From: JANXVV01 sp038230975
Lineage (GTDB): Bacteria > Planctomycetota > Phycisphaerae > Tepidisphaerales > Tepidisphaeraceae
Direction of reading: 5' to 3'
Length of the DNA stretch: 17,091 nucleotides
NCBI GenBank assembly: GCA_038230975.1
Contig: JBBRMF010000096.1
Coordinates: 1-17,091, forward strand
Within the stretch, counting starts at the first letter, position 1. Each line of letters opens with the position of its first letter. Shown one piece after another: positions 1-8,625 of the stretch. Below the pieces are notes generated by a model. The model ran no database searches. It had not been told where the DNA came from and saw nothing but the letters and a program-made list of their open reading frames with translations. The translations under genes were made by a program, and so were the position numbers.

Positions 1-142
1 ATCTCGGTCAACGAAACGTCAGATCGCATTACGCAATTGCAGAACCTGCACGGAGCCTGCCGAACCGCGTGCATGTCCTACGTGATTTGATCCAATTGAT
101 CAGTTAATCCCCGATAAACCTCAGGGCAGGGTACCCGCGCAC

Positions 143-161
143 CGATGCTTCGTGAGCATCG
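143..161 (+). promoter_or_regulatory. Hairpin in the leader upstream of the TonB receptor gene
   Basis: A perfect 7-bp stem (CGATGCT at 143-149, AGCATCG at 155-161) with a 5-nt loop is followed by TTTCTCT. It ends 52 nt before the receptor start codon. It could be a weak terminator of whatever lies upstream or a leader structure acting on the receptor operon; the sequence does not decide. The rest of 1-213 holds no gene I can support. An inverted repeat, TGATC-N5-GATCA, lies at 88-102 and could be an operator. Confidence 0.35.
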
Positions 162-213
162 TTTCTCTAACGAAAGCAACTATCTCACGTCAGAAGTCGC
201 CAGGAGTGACCCC

Positions 214-2235
214 ATGTCCAAGCCGTATAGATCCATCAAAACCATCGCATTGATTTTAAGTTTGAGCTTTCAGTGGAGTATCACGAGCCAAGCGACAGAG
301 AAATCGACTGCCGAGGATTTAACGACATTGAATCTGGAAGATTTGATGAATGTTGAGGTGACGAGCGTTTCGAAGCAGAAGCAGAAAGCGTCGGATGCGC
401 CGGCGGCAGTAACGGTGATCACCCAGGATGACATTCACCGCTCACATTTCGACAGTGTGCCTGAATTACTTAGGCTCGTTCCCGGGGTGGATGTCGCGCG
501 TCTGAACGCAAATACCTGGGCCATCAGTGCGCGCGGTTTTAACGATGTCTTTGCCAACAAGTTGCTGGTTCTTGTGGACGGCCGTACGGTTTACACACCG
601 CTGTTCGCCGGGGTATCTTGGGACGCGCAGGAAACGATGGTGGCCGACCTCGATCGAATCGAAGTCATTCGCGGCCCCGGTGCGACCTTGTGGGGTGCCA
701 ATGCGGTCAACGGAGTAATCAACGTCACGTCGAAAAACGCACGCGATACGCAGGGCGGTCTTTTCGACGGTCGATACGGATCCTACGAGCAGGAAGGGAA
801 CCTCCGGTACGGTGGAAAGATCGACGCCAACACCTATTACCGAGTATGGAGCCAATACAAAACAACCCACGATTTTCCGACTCCGGGTGGATCCAGTTTT
901 GACGGTTGGGATTCATTGGCAGGTGGGTTTCGATTGGACCGCTACTCAGGAAACGATGACACCTTTACGATGATCGGCAATCTAAGTAGTTCTCGGACTC
1001 CGAACGATCGCTACACCCCCAGCCTCTTGCCGCCCTACGTCGCCGAGATCCGCGGGGTTCACAACAACAGTGGCGGCAACTTACTAGGCCGCTGGACGCA
1101 TGTCATTTCGGAACATTCCGACTTCTCGATCCAGGCCTATTTTGACCGGATTGACCAGACCACTACCAGCGGTAACAGGTACACTCTCAATCTTGCTGAT
1201 ATCGAGTTCCAACACCGATTTCCGCTTGGACAACAGCAGGAAGTGATCTGGGGAATCGGGTACCGATTCTCCGCAGACGAAGTCGGCATCACGGAACGGA
1301 CTACATTCGATCCCATTCGACGGGACGATTATACCGCAAGCGCGTTCGTTCAGGATGATATTACCGTGGTCAAGAATCGGCTCCACGCGATCGTGGGAAC
1401 CAAGATTGAACAAAACAGCTACAGTGGCTTTGAAGTTCAACCGAGCCTTCGCCTGCTATGGACGCCCAGTGAGCGACAAAGCCTCTGGGCATCAGTCTCG
1501 CGGGCGGTTCGGACGCCCAATCGATTCGAAGAAAATGCGACCTTGAAATTGCAAGTTCTTCCCGGCCCGGGCGGCGTTCCCATCCTCGCTAAAGCACAAT
1601 CAGATCCATCGTTCGATTCCGAAGATGTATTGGCGTACGAGATCGGACATCGCTTTCAAGCCACCAGGTCGCTTTCGTTCGATACGACGGCTTTTTATAA
1701 CAAATACTCGCATCTGCGGTCCTTTCAGCCGGGCACTCCGAGCTTTGATCCGACGGGAATTCCGCATGTCAATGTGCCCGTCGACGTTAGCAACAAGTTT
1801 CATGCGGAGAGTTACGGCGTTGAAATCGCCAGTACATGGAAGGTTACAGACCGATGGCGATTGAGTGGATCCTATAGCCTCTTCATCATCAAGGCCGCGG
1901 GGACAGAGGGCAACCTGGACATTTCCGGCGCGAGTTCGATTGAAGGCACTAGTCCACGGAATCAGGCGCAGTTCCATTCTTACTACGATCTGACTCGCAA
2001 TCTGCAATTGGATGCAAGCCTGTATTACGTTGACTCTGTTTCATTCCTGAAGGTGCAGCCGTACTTCCGAGCCGATCTGGCAATGACTTGGAAGCCCAAA
2101 GACAATGTGGAGTTGACGGTAGGTGTTCAGAACCTGCTGGAACCTCGGCATGCTGAATCCAGCTCGATCACGAGCGACGTGCGACCGACGGATGTACCCA
2201 GAACCGTATATGCGCAGCTTGTCTATCGTTTTTGA
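214..2235 (+). CDS. TonB-dependent outer-membrane receptor (673 aa)
   Basis: This is a TonB-dependent beta-barrel receptor, a family that imports iron chelates, cobalamin or other scarce ligands across the outer membrane using TonB energy. The ATG at 214 is chosen because AGGAG lies 7 nt upstream (202-206) and the protein then opens with a signal peptide (about residues 1-27, SQA before the predicted cut); upstream in-frame codons would bury it. A leader segment with LEDLMNVEVTSVSK precedes the plug domain (about residues 50-160), which shows the typical VTVITQDDI, LVLVDGR, RIEVIRGPG and NAVNGVINV motifs. The rest is the 22-strand-type barrel with alternating polar and aromatic stretches, and it ends in VYRF with the terminal Phe favoured by barrel assembly. 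The ligand cannot be told from sequence. It is the first gene of the signalling unit, which suggests a sensory or signal-uptake role beside a YfiR-like protein and a kinase. Family call is firm; role is inference. Confidence 0.93.
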   Translation: MSKPYRSIKTIALILSLSFQWSITSQATEKSTAEDLTTLNLEDLMNVEVTSVSKQKQKASDAPAAVTVITQDDIHRSHFDSVPELLRLVPGVDVARLNANTWAISARGFNDVFANKLLVLVDGRTVYTPLFAGVSWDAQETMVADLDRIEVIRGPGATLWGANAVNGVINVTSKNARDTQGGLFDGRYGSYEQEGNLRYGGKIDANTYYRVWSQYKTTHDFPTPGGSSFDGWDSLAGGFRLDRYSGNDDTFTMIGNLSSSRTPNDRYTPSLLPPYVAEIRGVHNNSGGNLLGRWTHVISEHSDFSIQAYFDRIDQTTTSGNRYTLNLADIEFQHRFPLGQQQEVIWGIGYRFSADEVGITERTTFDPIRRDDYTASAFVQDDITVVKNRLHAIVGTKIEQNSYSGFEVQPSLRLLWTPSERQSLWASVSRAVRTPNRFEENATLKLQVLPGPGGVPILAKAQSDPSFDSEDVLAYEIGHRFQATRSLSFDTTAFYNKYSHLRSFQPGTPSFDPTGIPHVNVPVDVSNKFHAESYGVEIASTWKVTDRWRLSGSYSLFIIKAAGTEGNLDISGASSIEGTSPRNQAQFHSYYDLTRNLQLDASLYYVDSVSFLKVQPYFRADLAMTWKPKDNVELTVGVQNLLEPRHAESSSITSDVRPTDVPRTVYAQLVYRF

Positions 2236-2276
2236 AGGTCGGACAGCAAAGACTGGTTTGTCATGGACAGACGTTT

Positions 2277-2864
2277 ATGAAAATGATCAAAGTCATCACG
2301 AAGGCAGAGGAACCGACGCTTAGATTGCGAACGGTGTGCCTACTTCTGTGCGTTCTGTTGACTGGGTTGTTCCCGGCGATGGCGCATGCGGAGGGGACAA
2401 GCCGCGAGTACTCGGTGAAGGCGGCCTTTGTTTACAACTTCGCACAGTTTGTGGAGTGGCCCGCCACTGCGTTTGAAAGTCCACAATCGCCGATCGTCAT
2501 TGGAGTGGTAGGCGAAGATCCCTTTGGGGGCGCACTTGAACAAGTGGTTGCCGGCAAAACGGCCGCAGGGGGTCGACCGTTTTCGGTAAAGCATCTAACA
2601 GCAGACGACGATCTCAAAGCTTGTCAGATTCTCTTTATCAGTACGACGGACGGTGATTCAATCGCAAGCATACTTAAAAAAGTCGCCGGACTGAGTGTTC
2701 TAACGATTGGTGAAAGTGAACGGTTCCCGTGGTCCGGTGGAGTCATTCGATTCTTTCTGGAGGACAACAAAGTGCGTTTTGAGATCAACCAACAGGCCGC
2801 CGATACGGCGAAACTGAAGATCAGTTCGAAGTTGATGAAGTTGGCGCGCATGTTTAACAAGTGA
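2277..2864 (+). CDS. YfiR-like periplasmic protein (DUF4154 family, 195 aa)
   Basis: This protein belongs to the YfiR/DUF4154 family. In Pseudomonas aeruginosa, YfiR is a periplasmic inhibitor that binds the sensor domain of the inner-membrane diguanylate cyclase YfiN and is itself controlled by an outer-membrane partner. Visible here are a signal peptide (hydrophobic stretch about residues 19-35, AHA before the predicted cut at 38) and the family hallmarks: VKAAFVYNFAQFVEWP near the mature N-terminus, IVIGVVGEDPFG, CQILFIS, and the C-terminal GGVIRFFLEDNKVRFEIN. The start at 2277 is the first ATG; a longer frame from a TTG at 2232 would overlap the receptor stop codon and is less likely. No strong Shine-Dalgarno sequence is seen, so coupling to the receptor gene 41 nt upstream is possible. 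The mature part has a single Cys, so the disulfides known in Pseudomonas YfiR cannot form within one chain. It likely links the receptor to the periplasmic domain of the next gene's kinase (inference). Confidence 0.88.
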   Translation: MKMIKVITKAEEPTLRLRTVCLLLCVLLTGLFPAMAHAEGTSREYSVKAAFVYNFAQFVEWPATAFESPQSPIVIGVVGEDPFGGALEQVVAGKTAAGGRPFSVKHLTADDDLKACQILFISTTDGDSIASILKKVAGLSVLTIGESERFPWSGGVIRFFLEDNKVRFEINQQAADTAKLKISSKLMKLARMFNK

Positions 2865-2884
2865 TGCTTTTAGGGAAAGTCACC

Positions 2885-5263
2885 ATGTTTAAAGTGGGAA
2901 AATGGTCCATTCGCCAGAAGCTCCGGGTAGCCAGCATGCTGGCCACGAGCGTGGCTCTGCTTGTCGCCTGCGGGATCTTCGCGGTCTTTGACATTCACCA
3001 GTACCGAAAGCTGATGGTACAAGGCATGGCGACACATGCGCGCATTGTCGCCGATAGCAGTACCGCGGCTTTGTCATTCGACAATGCGAACGACGCCAGG
3101 CACACGCTCGAACTCTTGCACGCGGATTCGCAAATCAAAGCCGCCTGCATCTATGACGCCGAAGGCAAAATGGTGGCGGAATATTTCCGCGAGACGAATG
3201 ATAGTAAGAACGGTCTCAGGCAGTCTCCGACCGTGAAGTCCGCTACCGCGGAGATGTGTTACGAGTTCACGAGGGAAGACCTGATCCTGGCTTCGCCGAT
3301 TAATCTGGACGGGCGTCGTATCGGCAGCGTTTTTATCCGCGCATCGCTCGAAGAGCTTTATGCCAGAATGTGGCGCATAGGCTGGACGCTCCTGGCGGTT
3401 CTGACAGGATCGGCAGCGATTGCCTGGGCACTGATCTCCAAGCTTCAGAAACTAATCACCGAGCCGATTGAAGAGCTGGGAACGATTGCGCGGCGTGTTT
3501 CATCGGAAAAGGATTACGGATTGCGCGCCAGAAAGACAACCGAAGATGAGCTGGGCGTTTTAATAGATTGTTTCAATGAGATGCTTGCGCAGATTCAGAC
3601 GCGGGATAAGCAGCTTCACGAGCATCGTTCAATTTTGGAAAATGAAGTTGCCGCCCGGACGGCAGAATTGACGACGACCAATTTGGATCTCACCTCCGCT
3701 CGCGATCGCGCCGAAGAGGCCAGCCGGGCAAAGAGCGCGTTTCTGGCTAACATGAGCCACGAAATCCGCACCCCCATGACTGCGATCCTCGGCTACTCAG
3801 ACATGATGCTGGAGCCTGCCAGCACACTTTCCGATCGCCAGGATTGCCTGCAGGTGATACGCCGAAATGCCCGGCATCTCATGCAGTTGATCAATGATAT
3901 CCTCGATATTTCGAAGATCGAAGCGGAGAAGATGACGGTCGAGCAGATATCGACGGATCTTCCCCAACTGGTCATCGAAGCCGTCTCGATGATTCGCCCC
4001 AAGGCCATGGAGAAGGAATTGCTTCTGGCAGTTGAGTTTGAAGGGCCGATTCCACGGCAGGTTTTCACTGATCCGTTGCGCCTCAAACAAATTCTCATGA
4101 ACCTGATGGGCAATGCCATCAAGTTTACCACCAGGGGAAGCGTCCGCCTCTGCGTGGCGTGCGACCAGACTTCGGGCGTGATCAAATTTGACATCTGCGA
4201 CAGTGGGATCGGGATGACGGCCGAACAGATTGCTCGGCTATTTCAACCTTTTGTGCAAGCAGACGATTCCATGACTCGCAAGTATGGCGGCACCGGACTG
4301 GGTCTGGCGATCAGCAAGAAGTTGGCGCTACTGTTGGGTGGCAACATCACGGTCTCATCCGCGCCGCGCGTAGGGAGCGCATTCACCGTGACGGTTGCCG
4401 TCGGCTCGCTTGAAGGCGCGGAAATGCTCATCGGCCTCTCGGAGTCGATCCTGGCACCGGTCGAAACGCAGACCCAATCGGTGCAGGTGAATCTACAAGG
4501 TCGAATTCTGCTTGCCGAGGATGGCCAGGACAATCAGTGCCTGATCTCCATGCATCTCACACGAGCCGGCGCGGAAGTGGTTATTGCGGACAACGGGCGG
4601 ATCGCGGTCGATCGCATGCAAGCCGAGCCGTTTGATGTGATCCTGATGGATATGCAGATGCCCGTGCTTGATGGTTACGGGGCCGCCAGCGAACTGAGAG
4701 AACGTGGGTTCAAAGTCCCGATTATCGCGCTAACCGCACACGCAATGGCTGGCGATCGTGAAAGATGCCTCGCCGCGGGTTGCACCGATTATCTCACAAA
4801 GCCGATTGACAAAGAGCGGTTGTTATCCGTCGTCAACGCGCATTTGGTTGCGTCTCGAAAAGCCAATGCGGCTTCATCACGTATCTCTTCGCCTGCCTCC
4901 ATTCAGTCGATTCCAGCACAAGCTGCAAGGCCTGTCGAAAACCGAACCATACAGTCGGGTACTGACGGCATGCGAGAACTTGTCGCGGGATTTGTCGGTC
5001 GCCTTCCAGCCCGAGTCAAAGTGTTGCACGAGCATCTTCAAAGCGGGAACCTGCAAGAGCTTCAGCGCACCGCCCATCAACTCAAAGGCGCGGGAACCGG
5101 ATATGGCTTGCCTGCAATCACCCAACTGGCGGCAGTCGTCGAGCAACATGTTAAGCAGGGGTCTTCCTCTGATCAGATAGCCGGTGCGGTGGATGCTCTT
5201 GTTCAATTGCTTCGCAGTATCGACGGATACGAGCAACGATTGGAGATACCCAATGCCGCATAG
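2885..5263 (+). CDS. Hybrid histidine kinase: CHASE8-like sensor, HAMP, HisKA, HATPase, REC, HPt (792 aa)
   Basis: This is an inner-membrane hybrid sensor kinase. Two membrane segments (about residues 12-34 and 160-185) flank a periplasmic domain like the CHASE8 domain of YfiN (HARIVADSSTAALSF, then DARHTLELL). A HAMP linker and coiled coil follow, then HisKA with phospho-acceptor H292 in MSHEIRTP, and a HATPase with N box NLMGNAIKF, G1 DSGIGM and G2 GGTGLGLAI. A receiver domain (phospho-acceptor D589 in ILMDMQMP) and an HPt domain (H731 in AHQLKGAG) complete it. All catalytic residues are intact and there is no DNA-binding output, so phosphate is probably passed to the next gene's regulator. 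The ATG at 2885 is chosen for the AGGGAAA 6 nt upstream; an in-frame ATG at 2864 overlaps the YfiR stop by 1 nt and is a fair alternative adding 7 residues. Pairing with YfiR suggests YfiR binds the periplasmic domain (inference). Confidence 0.92.
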   Translation: MFKVGKWSIRQKLRVASMLATSVALLVACGIFAVFDIHQYRKLMVQGMATHARIVADSSTAALSFDNANDARHTLELLHADSQIKAACIYDAEGKMVAEYFRETNDSKNGLRQSPTVKSATAEMCYEFTREDLILASPINLDGRRIGSVFIRASLEELYARMWRIGWTLLAVLTGSAAIAWALISKLQKLITEPIEELGTIARRVSSEKDYGLRARKTTEDELGVLIDCFNEMLAQIQTRDKQLHEHRSILENEVAARTAELTTTNLDLTSARDRAEEASRAKSAFLANMSHEIRTPMTAILGYSDMMLEPASTLSDRQDCLQVIRRNARHLMQLINDILDISKIEAEKMTVEQISTDLPQLVIEAVSMIRPKAMEKELLLAVEFEGPIPRQVFTDPLRLKQILMNLMGNAIKFTTRGSVRLCVACDQTSGVIKFDICDSGIGMTAEQIARLFQPFVQADDSMTRKYGGTGLGLAISKKLALLLGGNITVSSAPRVGSAFTVTVAVGSLEGAEMLIGLSESILAPVETQTQSVQVNLQGRILLAEDGQDNQCLISMHLTRAGAEVVIADNGRIAVDRMQAEPFDVILMDMQMPVLDGYGAASELRERGFKVPIIALTAHAMAGDRERCLAAGCTDYLTKPIDKERLLSVVNAHLVASRKANAASSRISSPASIQSIPAQAARPVENRTIQSGTDGMRELVAGFVGRLPARVKVLHEHLQSGNLQELQRTAHQLKGAGTGYGLPAITQLAAVVEQHVKQGSSSDQIAGAVDALVQLLRSIDGYEQRLEIPNAA

Positions 5264-7508
5264 GGTGCTGCTGCTCGATGATTCGCCGGATATTCATGAT
5301 CTCGTCCGCTTCGGACTCCTGGGCGAGCCTCTTGAATTGCGCGCTTGCGAAAAAGCCAGAGTCGGATTGGCAATGGCCACCGAATGGATGCCAGACTTGT
5401 TGTTGCTCGACGTGGATATGCCAGACATCGACGGCTTTGAGGTATGCCGTCGATTGAAGGCAGATAAAACAACCGCGGGAATCCAAATTGTTTTTCTGAC
5501 GGGAGCTTCTTCCGTCAGCGAAAAGCTGCGCGGGCTGGAACTTGGCGCGATCGACTACGTCACCAAACCTTTTGATCCCGTCGAACTGCGCGCACGCGTG
5601 CGATCCGCAATTCGTACGACGGAACTCATGAACCGTCTGGCCAGCGAAACCGAAAACCTTCGCGCAAGCTCCCAAGTCCTTCGGTTGATCGCGCAAGATT
5701 CACCCATCGAAGACGTTCAGAAGCGACTCATTGAGATGGCGGAGCGGGAATATCCGGGGAGTTCCGCCAGCATCGTTCTACTGCGTCATGGCCAACTCGA
5801 GCATACCGCCCCGTCCTTCAGTCCGGAATTGCGGGCTGCTTTTGAACGGCGACTGGTCCGGTTCACTTCCGGGCTATGCAGTTCGGTTGCTTCGCGCGGC
5901 GAACTGTTCTGCCAGTCAATGATCGCCACGGATCCGGCCTGGAGCTATATCCGTTCTGAGATACTTCAAGCAGGCTATGTCGCTTGCTGGCACGTCCTGA
6001 TCAGCTCTGCCGGTGGAGATGTACTGGGCATGTTTGCCATGTACCATCATCAACCGCTCGTTGCCGGCGATGCGGCCAAACTATTCTTCGAGCAAATGGC
6101 GAGCCTCCTGTCGATCGCTGCCGAACACGCACAGCTAACAGAGCAACTGGAACACCGTACTCAACACGATGCGTTAACGGGATTGTCCAACCGGCTCATT
6201 TTCGACAATCGGCTCGCCATCGCCATCATGGCTGCCCGGGCAGGAGGCCATTCCGTCGGAATCGTTTTCGTCGATGTTGACCGGTTTAAAACCATCAACG
6301 ACACCTTCGGTCATCTCGTCGGTGACATGTTGCTCTGCCAGCTCTCTGAACGACTTCTCGCCGCGGTCGGTGACGCAGGCATGGTCGCCCGCCTTGGCGG
6401 TGATGAGTTCGCGATGGTCCTTGATGCGGTTCACGATCGCGTCCAGGCCGTGCGAGTCGGGCAACGCATTCTGGAAGCATTTAAAGCCCCACTTCAACTG
6501 GGAGATCACGAGTTATTTGTAACCGTCAGCATCGGGTTAAGCCTCTTTCCAGAAGATGGGCAGGACATTGTCACGCTGCAAAAAAACGCCGACGTTGCCA
6601 TGTACCGTGCCAAGCATGGCGGGCGAAATGCGTTCCAATGTTTTGATCGCGGAATGGACGCAACACTGTCCAAACGGCTCGAGATCGAACATGCCCTGCG
6701 CAGTGCCATCGCCAACGGACAGCTTTCGCTGGCGTATCAGCCGCAGGTCAACGGATCGGGAGATATCGTTGCAGTCGAAGCATTGCTTCGATGGTGCCAT
6801 CCTACCCACGGGAATATTCCCCCCGGCGAGTTCATCCCCGTAGCCGAAGAATGTGGGTTGATTGTCCCGATCGGCGACTGGGTGATTCGCGAGGCCGCCG
6901 CGCAGTGGAAACGCTGGAATGAAATGGGACTCGGTCACATTCGCATCGCAGTCAATGTTTCGGCGTTACAATTTGCGTGTGCGGATTTCGTCGATGCGAT
7001 TTACTCAACATTGAAATCGCATGGCATGCCAACCCAGTGCATGGAACTTGAACTGACCGAGAGCCTGCTCATGAAGAATCCGGCTGAAACAGCAATGAAG
7101 CTGACGGCTCTCAAATCGATGGGGCATACGCTCGCCATCGATGATTTTGGAACGGGTTACTCCTCCCTCGCCCACTTGCAACGACTGCCCTTCGATACTC
7201 TAAAGATAGATCGTTCCTTTGTGATGATGATTGATAGCGCCACATCAGAAGCATCAGACAAAAGTGATACTGCCGTCATCCGCGCCATCGTTTCGATGTC
7301 CAAATCGATGAATAAGACCGTGGTGGCCGAAGGAGTCGAAACAGAATTCCAGCGGCATTTCCTAACCGAGCTGGGTTGCGACTTGTTTCAAGGGTATCTA
7401 TTTGCTAAACCGATGCGGGCGGAAGATATCCCCAAACTCCTTGGATCTGCGATGGAATTATTCTCCGGGCGAGCCGCATCGTCAGGCGCCGATGCGAAGG
7501 CTGCTTAA
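5253..7508 (+). CDS. Response regulator with GAF-like, GGDEF and EAL domains (cyclic di-GMP turnover, 751 aa)
   Basis: This cytoplasmic regulator has a receiver domain (residues 1-120, phospho-acceptor D53 in LLLLDVDMP, conserved Lys in YVTKPFDP), a middle GAF-like segment (about 150-290, weak call), a GGDEF domain and an EAL domain. The cyclase motif RLGGDEF is intact (G382-F386). The phosphodiesterase side keeps EALLRW (E509), ELELTES, DDFGTGYSS (D630, D631), LKIDRSF and VVAEGVET. Both activities, making and hydrolysing cyclic di-GMP, are therefore possible. The RxxD inhibitory site normally lying just before GGDEF is absent, since the positions are occupied by Gly, so canonical product inhibition is not expected. 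The ATG at 5253 has GGAG 7 nt upstream (5242-5245) and overlaps the kinase stop by 11 nt, implying translational coupling and a paired kinase and regulator. A longer frame from 5184 would add residues unlike a receiver N-terminus. Which activity dominates cannot be read from sequence. Confidence 0.93.
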   Translation: MPHRVLLLDDSPDIHDLVRFGLLGEPLELRACEKARVGLAMATEWMPDLLLLDVDMPDIDGFEVCRRLKADKTTAGIQIVFLTGASSVSEKLRGLELGAIDYVTKPFDPVELRARVRSAIRTTELMNRLASETENLRASSQVLRLIAQDSPIEDVQKRLIEMAEREYPGSSASIVLLRHGQLEHTAPSFSPELRAAFERRLVRFTSGLCSSVASRGELFCQSMIATDPAWSYIRSEILQAGYVACWHVLISSAGGDVLGMFAMYHHQPLVAGDAAKLFFEQMASLLSIAAEHAQLTEQLEHRTQHDALTGLSNRLIFDNRLAIAIMAARAGGHSVGIVFVDVDRFKTINDTFGHLVGDMLLCQLSERLLAAVGDAGMVARLGGDEFAMVLDAVHDRVQAVRVGQRILEAFKAPLQLGDHELFVTVSIGLSLFPEDGQDIVTLQKNADVAMYRAKHGGRNAFQCFDRGMDATLSKRLEIEHALRSAIANGQLSLAYQPQVNGSGDIVAVEALLRWCHPTHGNIPPGEFIPVAEECGLIVPIGDWVIREAAAQWKRWNEMGLGHIRIAVNVSALQFACADFVDAIYSTLKSHGMPTQCMELELTESLLMKNPAETAMKLTALKSMGHTLAIDDFGTGYSSLAHLQRLPFDTLKIDRSFVMMIDSATSEASDKSDTAVIRAIVSMSKSMNKTVVAEGVETEFQRHFLTELGCDLFQGYLFAKPMRAEDIPKLLGSAMELFSGRAASSGADAKAA

Positions 7509-8473
7509 ATGTTTCGATCCTCGGGCAGCCGCAGGAGTGTCGCCGCACGGTGAAAGTAGGCGTCGTCGAATCCAAGGCGACGCTTTGTTGCAACATCACG
7601 CCGCATCCAATTGGCATCGGCCATCAATTCAAAGCTTGTCTTTAAACCAAGACCCATTACCGGAGGAACGCTCGGGATGGGCCAGTCGCTGCCGTGAACG
7701 AGTTTATCCCGAATCCGATGATCCGAGAGCAGTTTTGAAAACGCATACGATCTCGTGGGCAGGCACAACGCTGCGGTATCACCGAAAAATCGTTCGTGTT
7801 CTCGCGCCATTCGCATAAACGTCGGGAGGAAGTCTGTTTCGGTACGATCCGAACGAGTACCGCAATGAGCGGCGATCACGGTCACACCACGATCTAATGC
7901 CGGGATCAGCAACGCAGGATCCATGACATCGACATTCAAATTTGGCAGTGATTTCTCTCCGCCCGTATGGCTCAGCAGCGGAAGGCGATGATGGGCGATC
8001 GCTTCGAAAACGGGAATGCAACGATCATCGGCCGGGTCGAAATTCTGGACGATGGGCAGCCATTTCAACAACACCGCGCCGGCCGCAACGCAACGCTCAA
8101 TTTCCTTGACTGCATCTTTTCGGTAGGGATGAACCGATGCACCGAAAAGCATTTTGGGGTTGCGACGGCAAACTTCGATGGCATAGTCATTGGAAACATG
8201 CAAATGGGTATTGGCCTCATCGAGTCGGCCTTCTCTGTCGTAGACTGAGTCAAACGCAAAGATGACTGCGGCATCGATCGTCGCCGTTTCCACGATCGTC
8301 GCGGCCAGCTTTTTCTCGATGGCGCGCTCCGTGGCTTCGTTTTCGTCTTTCAGGCCCAAACGCCAGCGCATGAAGCGAAAAGGCAGACTGCGCAGAACGC
8401 GGTGCGACATGCAACCGTGTCCGGGCGTGAAGGCGGAAATGTGGACATGGCAGTCGACGATCACGGAATGCAC
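7505..8473 (-). CDS. Amidohydrolase family 2 metal-dependent hydrolase (322 aa)
   Basis: This is a TIM-barrel hydrolase of the amidohydrolase-2 family (relatives include ACMSD-type decarboxylases and lactonases). The metal-binding and catalytic signature is in order: DCHVH near the N-terminus (H9 and H11), LLKW (K137), LLSHTG (H169), AAHCG (H203) and HGSDWP (D263). Length fits the family. No signal peptide or membrane segment is seen, so it should be cytoplasmic. The start is a GTG at 8473; no ATG precedes the HxH motif and no convincing Shine-Dalgarno sequence lies upstream, so the start is moderately certain. The substrate cannot be told: the family spans hydrolysis, decarboxylation and lactone opening. 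It converges on the GGDEF/EAL gene with a 4-nt overlap of the 3' ends and diverges from rpsA. Nothing ties it functionally to either neighbour. Confidence 0.86.
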   Translation of the reverse strand: MHSVIVDCHVHISAFTPGHGCMSHRVLRSLPFRFMRWRLGLKDENEATERAIEKKLAATIVETATIDAAVIFAFDSVYDREGRLDEANTHLHVSNDYAIEVCRRNPKMLFGASVHPYRKDAVKEIERCVAAGAVLLKWLPIVQNFDPADDRCIPVFEAIAHHRLPLLSHTGGEKSLPNLNVDVMDPALLIPALDRGVTVIAAHCGTRSDRTETDFLPTFMRMAREHERFFGDTAALCLPTRSYAFSKLLSDHRIRDKLVHGSDWPIPSVPPVMGLGLKTSFELMADANWMRRDVATKRRLGFDDAYFHRAATLLRLPEDRNI

Positions 8474-8593
8474 TTGGATTAAGTTCCGAAAAGGTGCGTC
8501 ATCTGGAGTTTACTTGAATCGCGCGAGGAAGAAACGTGTGCCTTCGGCTCAACCGCTAAAAGGAGCCCGGATCGAGATTCTGGATCTTAACCT

Positions 8594-8606
8594 GAAATTC
8601 AATTTC
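8594..8606. repeat. Palindrome in the amidohydrolase/rpsA divergent interval
   Basis: GAAATT and AATTTC flank a single central C, giving a perfect 13-nt inverted repeat 20 nt upstream of the putative -35 of rpsA. It could be an operator, but a short AT-rich palindrome can arise by chance. The rest of 8474-8625 shows no gene, and the promoter of the amidohydrolase presumably lies there. Confidence 0.25.
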
Positions 8607-8625
8607 CACCCGCAGGCACACCCCA

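Noticed and set aside
1..107. Short frames open from the window edge (ending at about 85, 90 and 107)
   Set aside because: All three forward frames are open over this short distance, so none can be preferred as the end of an upstream gene.
87..118. TTGATC with GATAAA as a promoter for the receptor operon
   Set aside because: Spacing is 20 nt and both boxes are weak.
120..213. Riboswitch (cobalamin or cyclic di-GMP) ahead of the TonB receptor
   Set aside because: None of the conserved boxes of these riboswitch classes could be recognised; only a simple hairpin is present.
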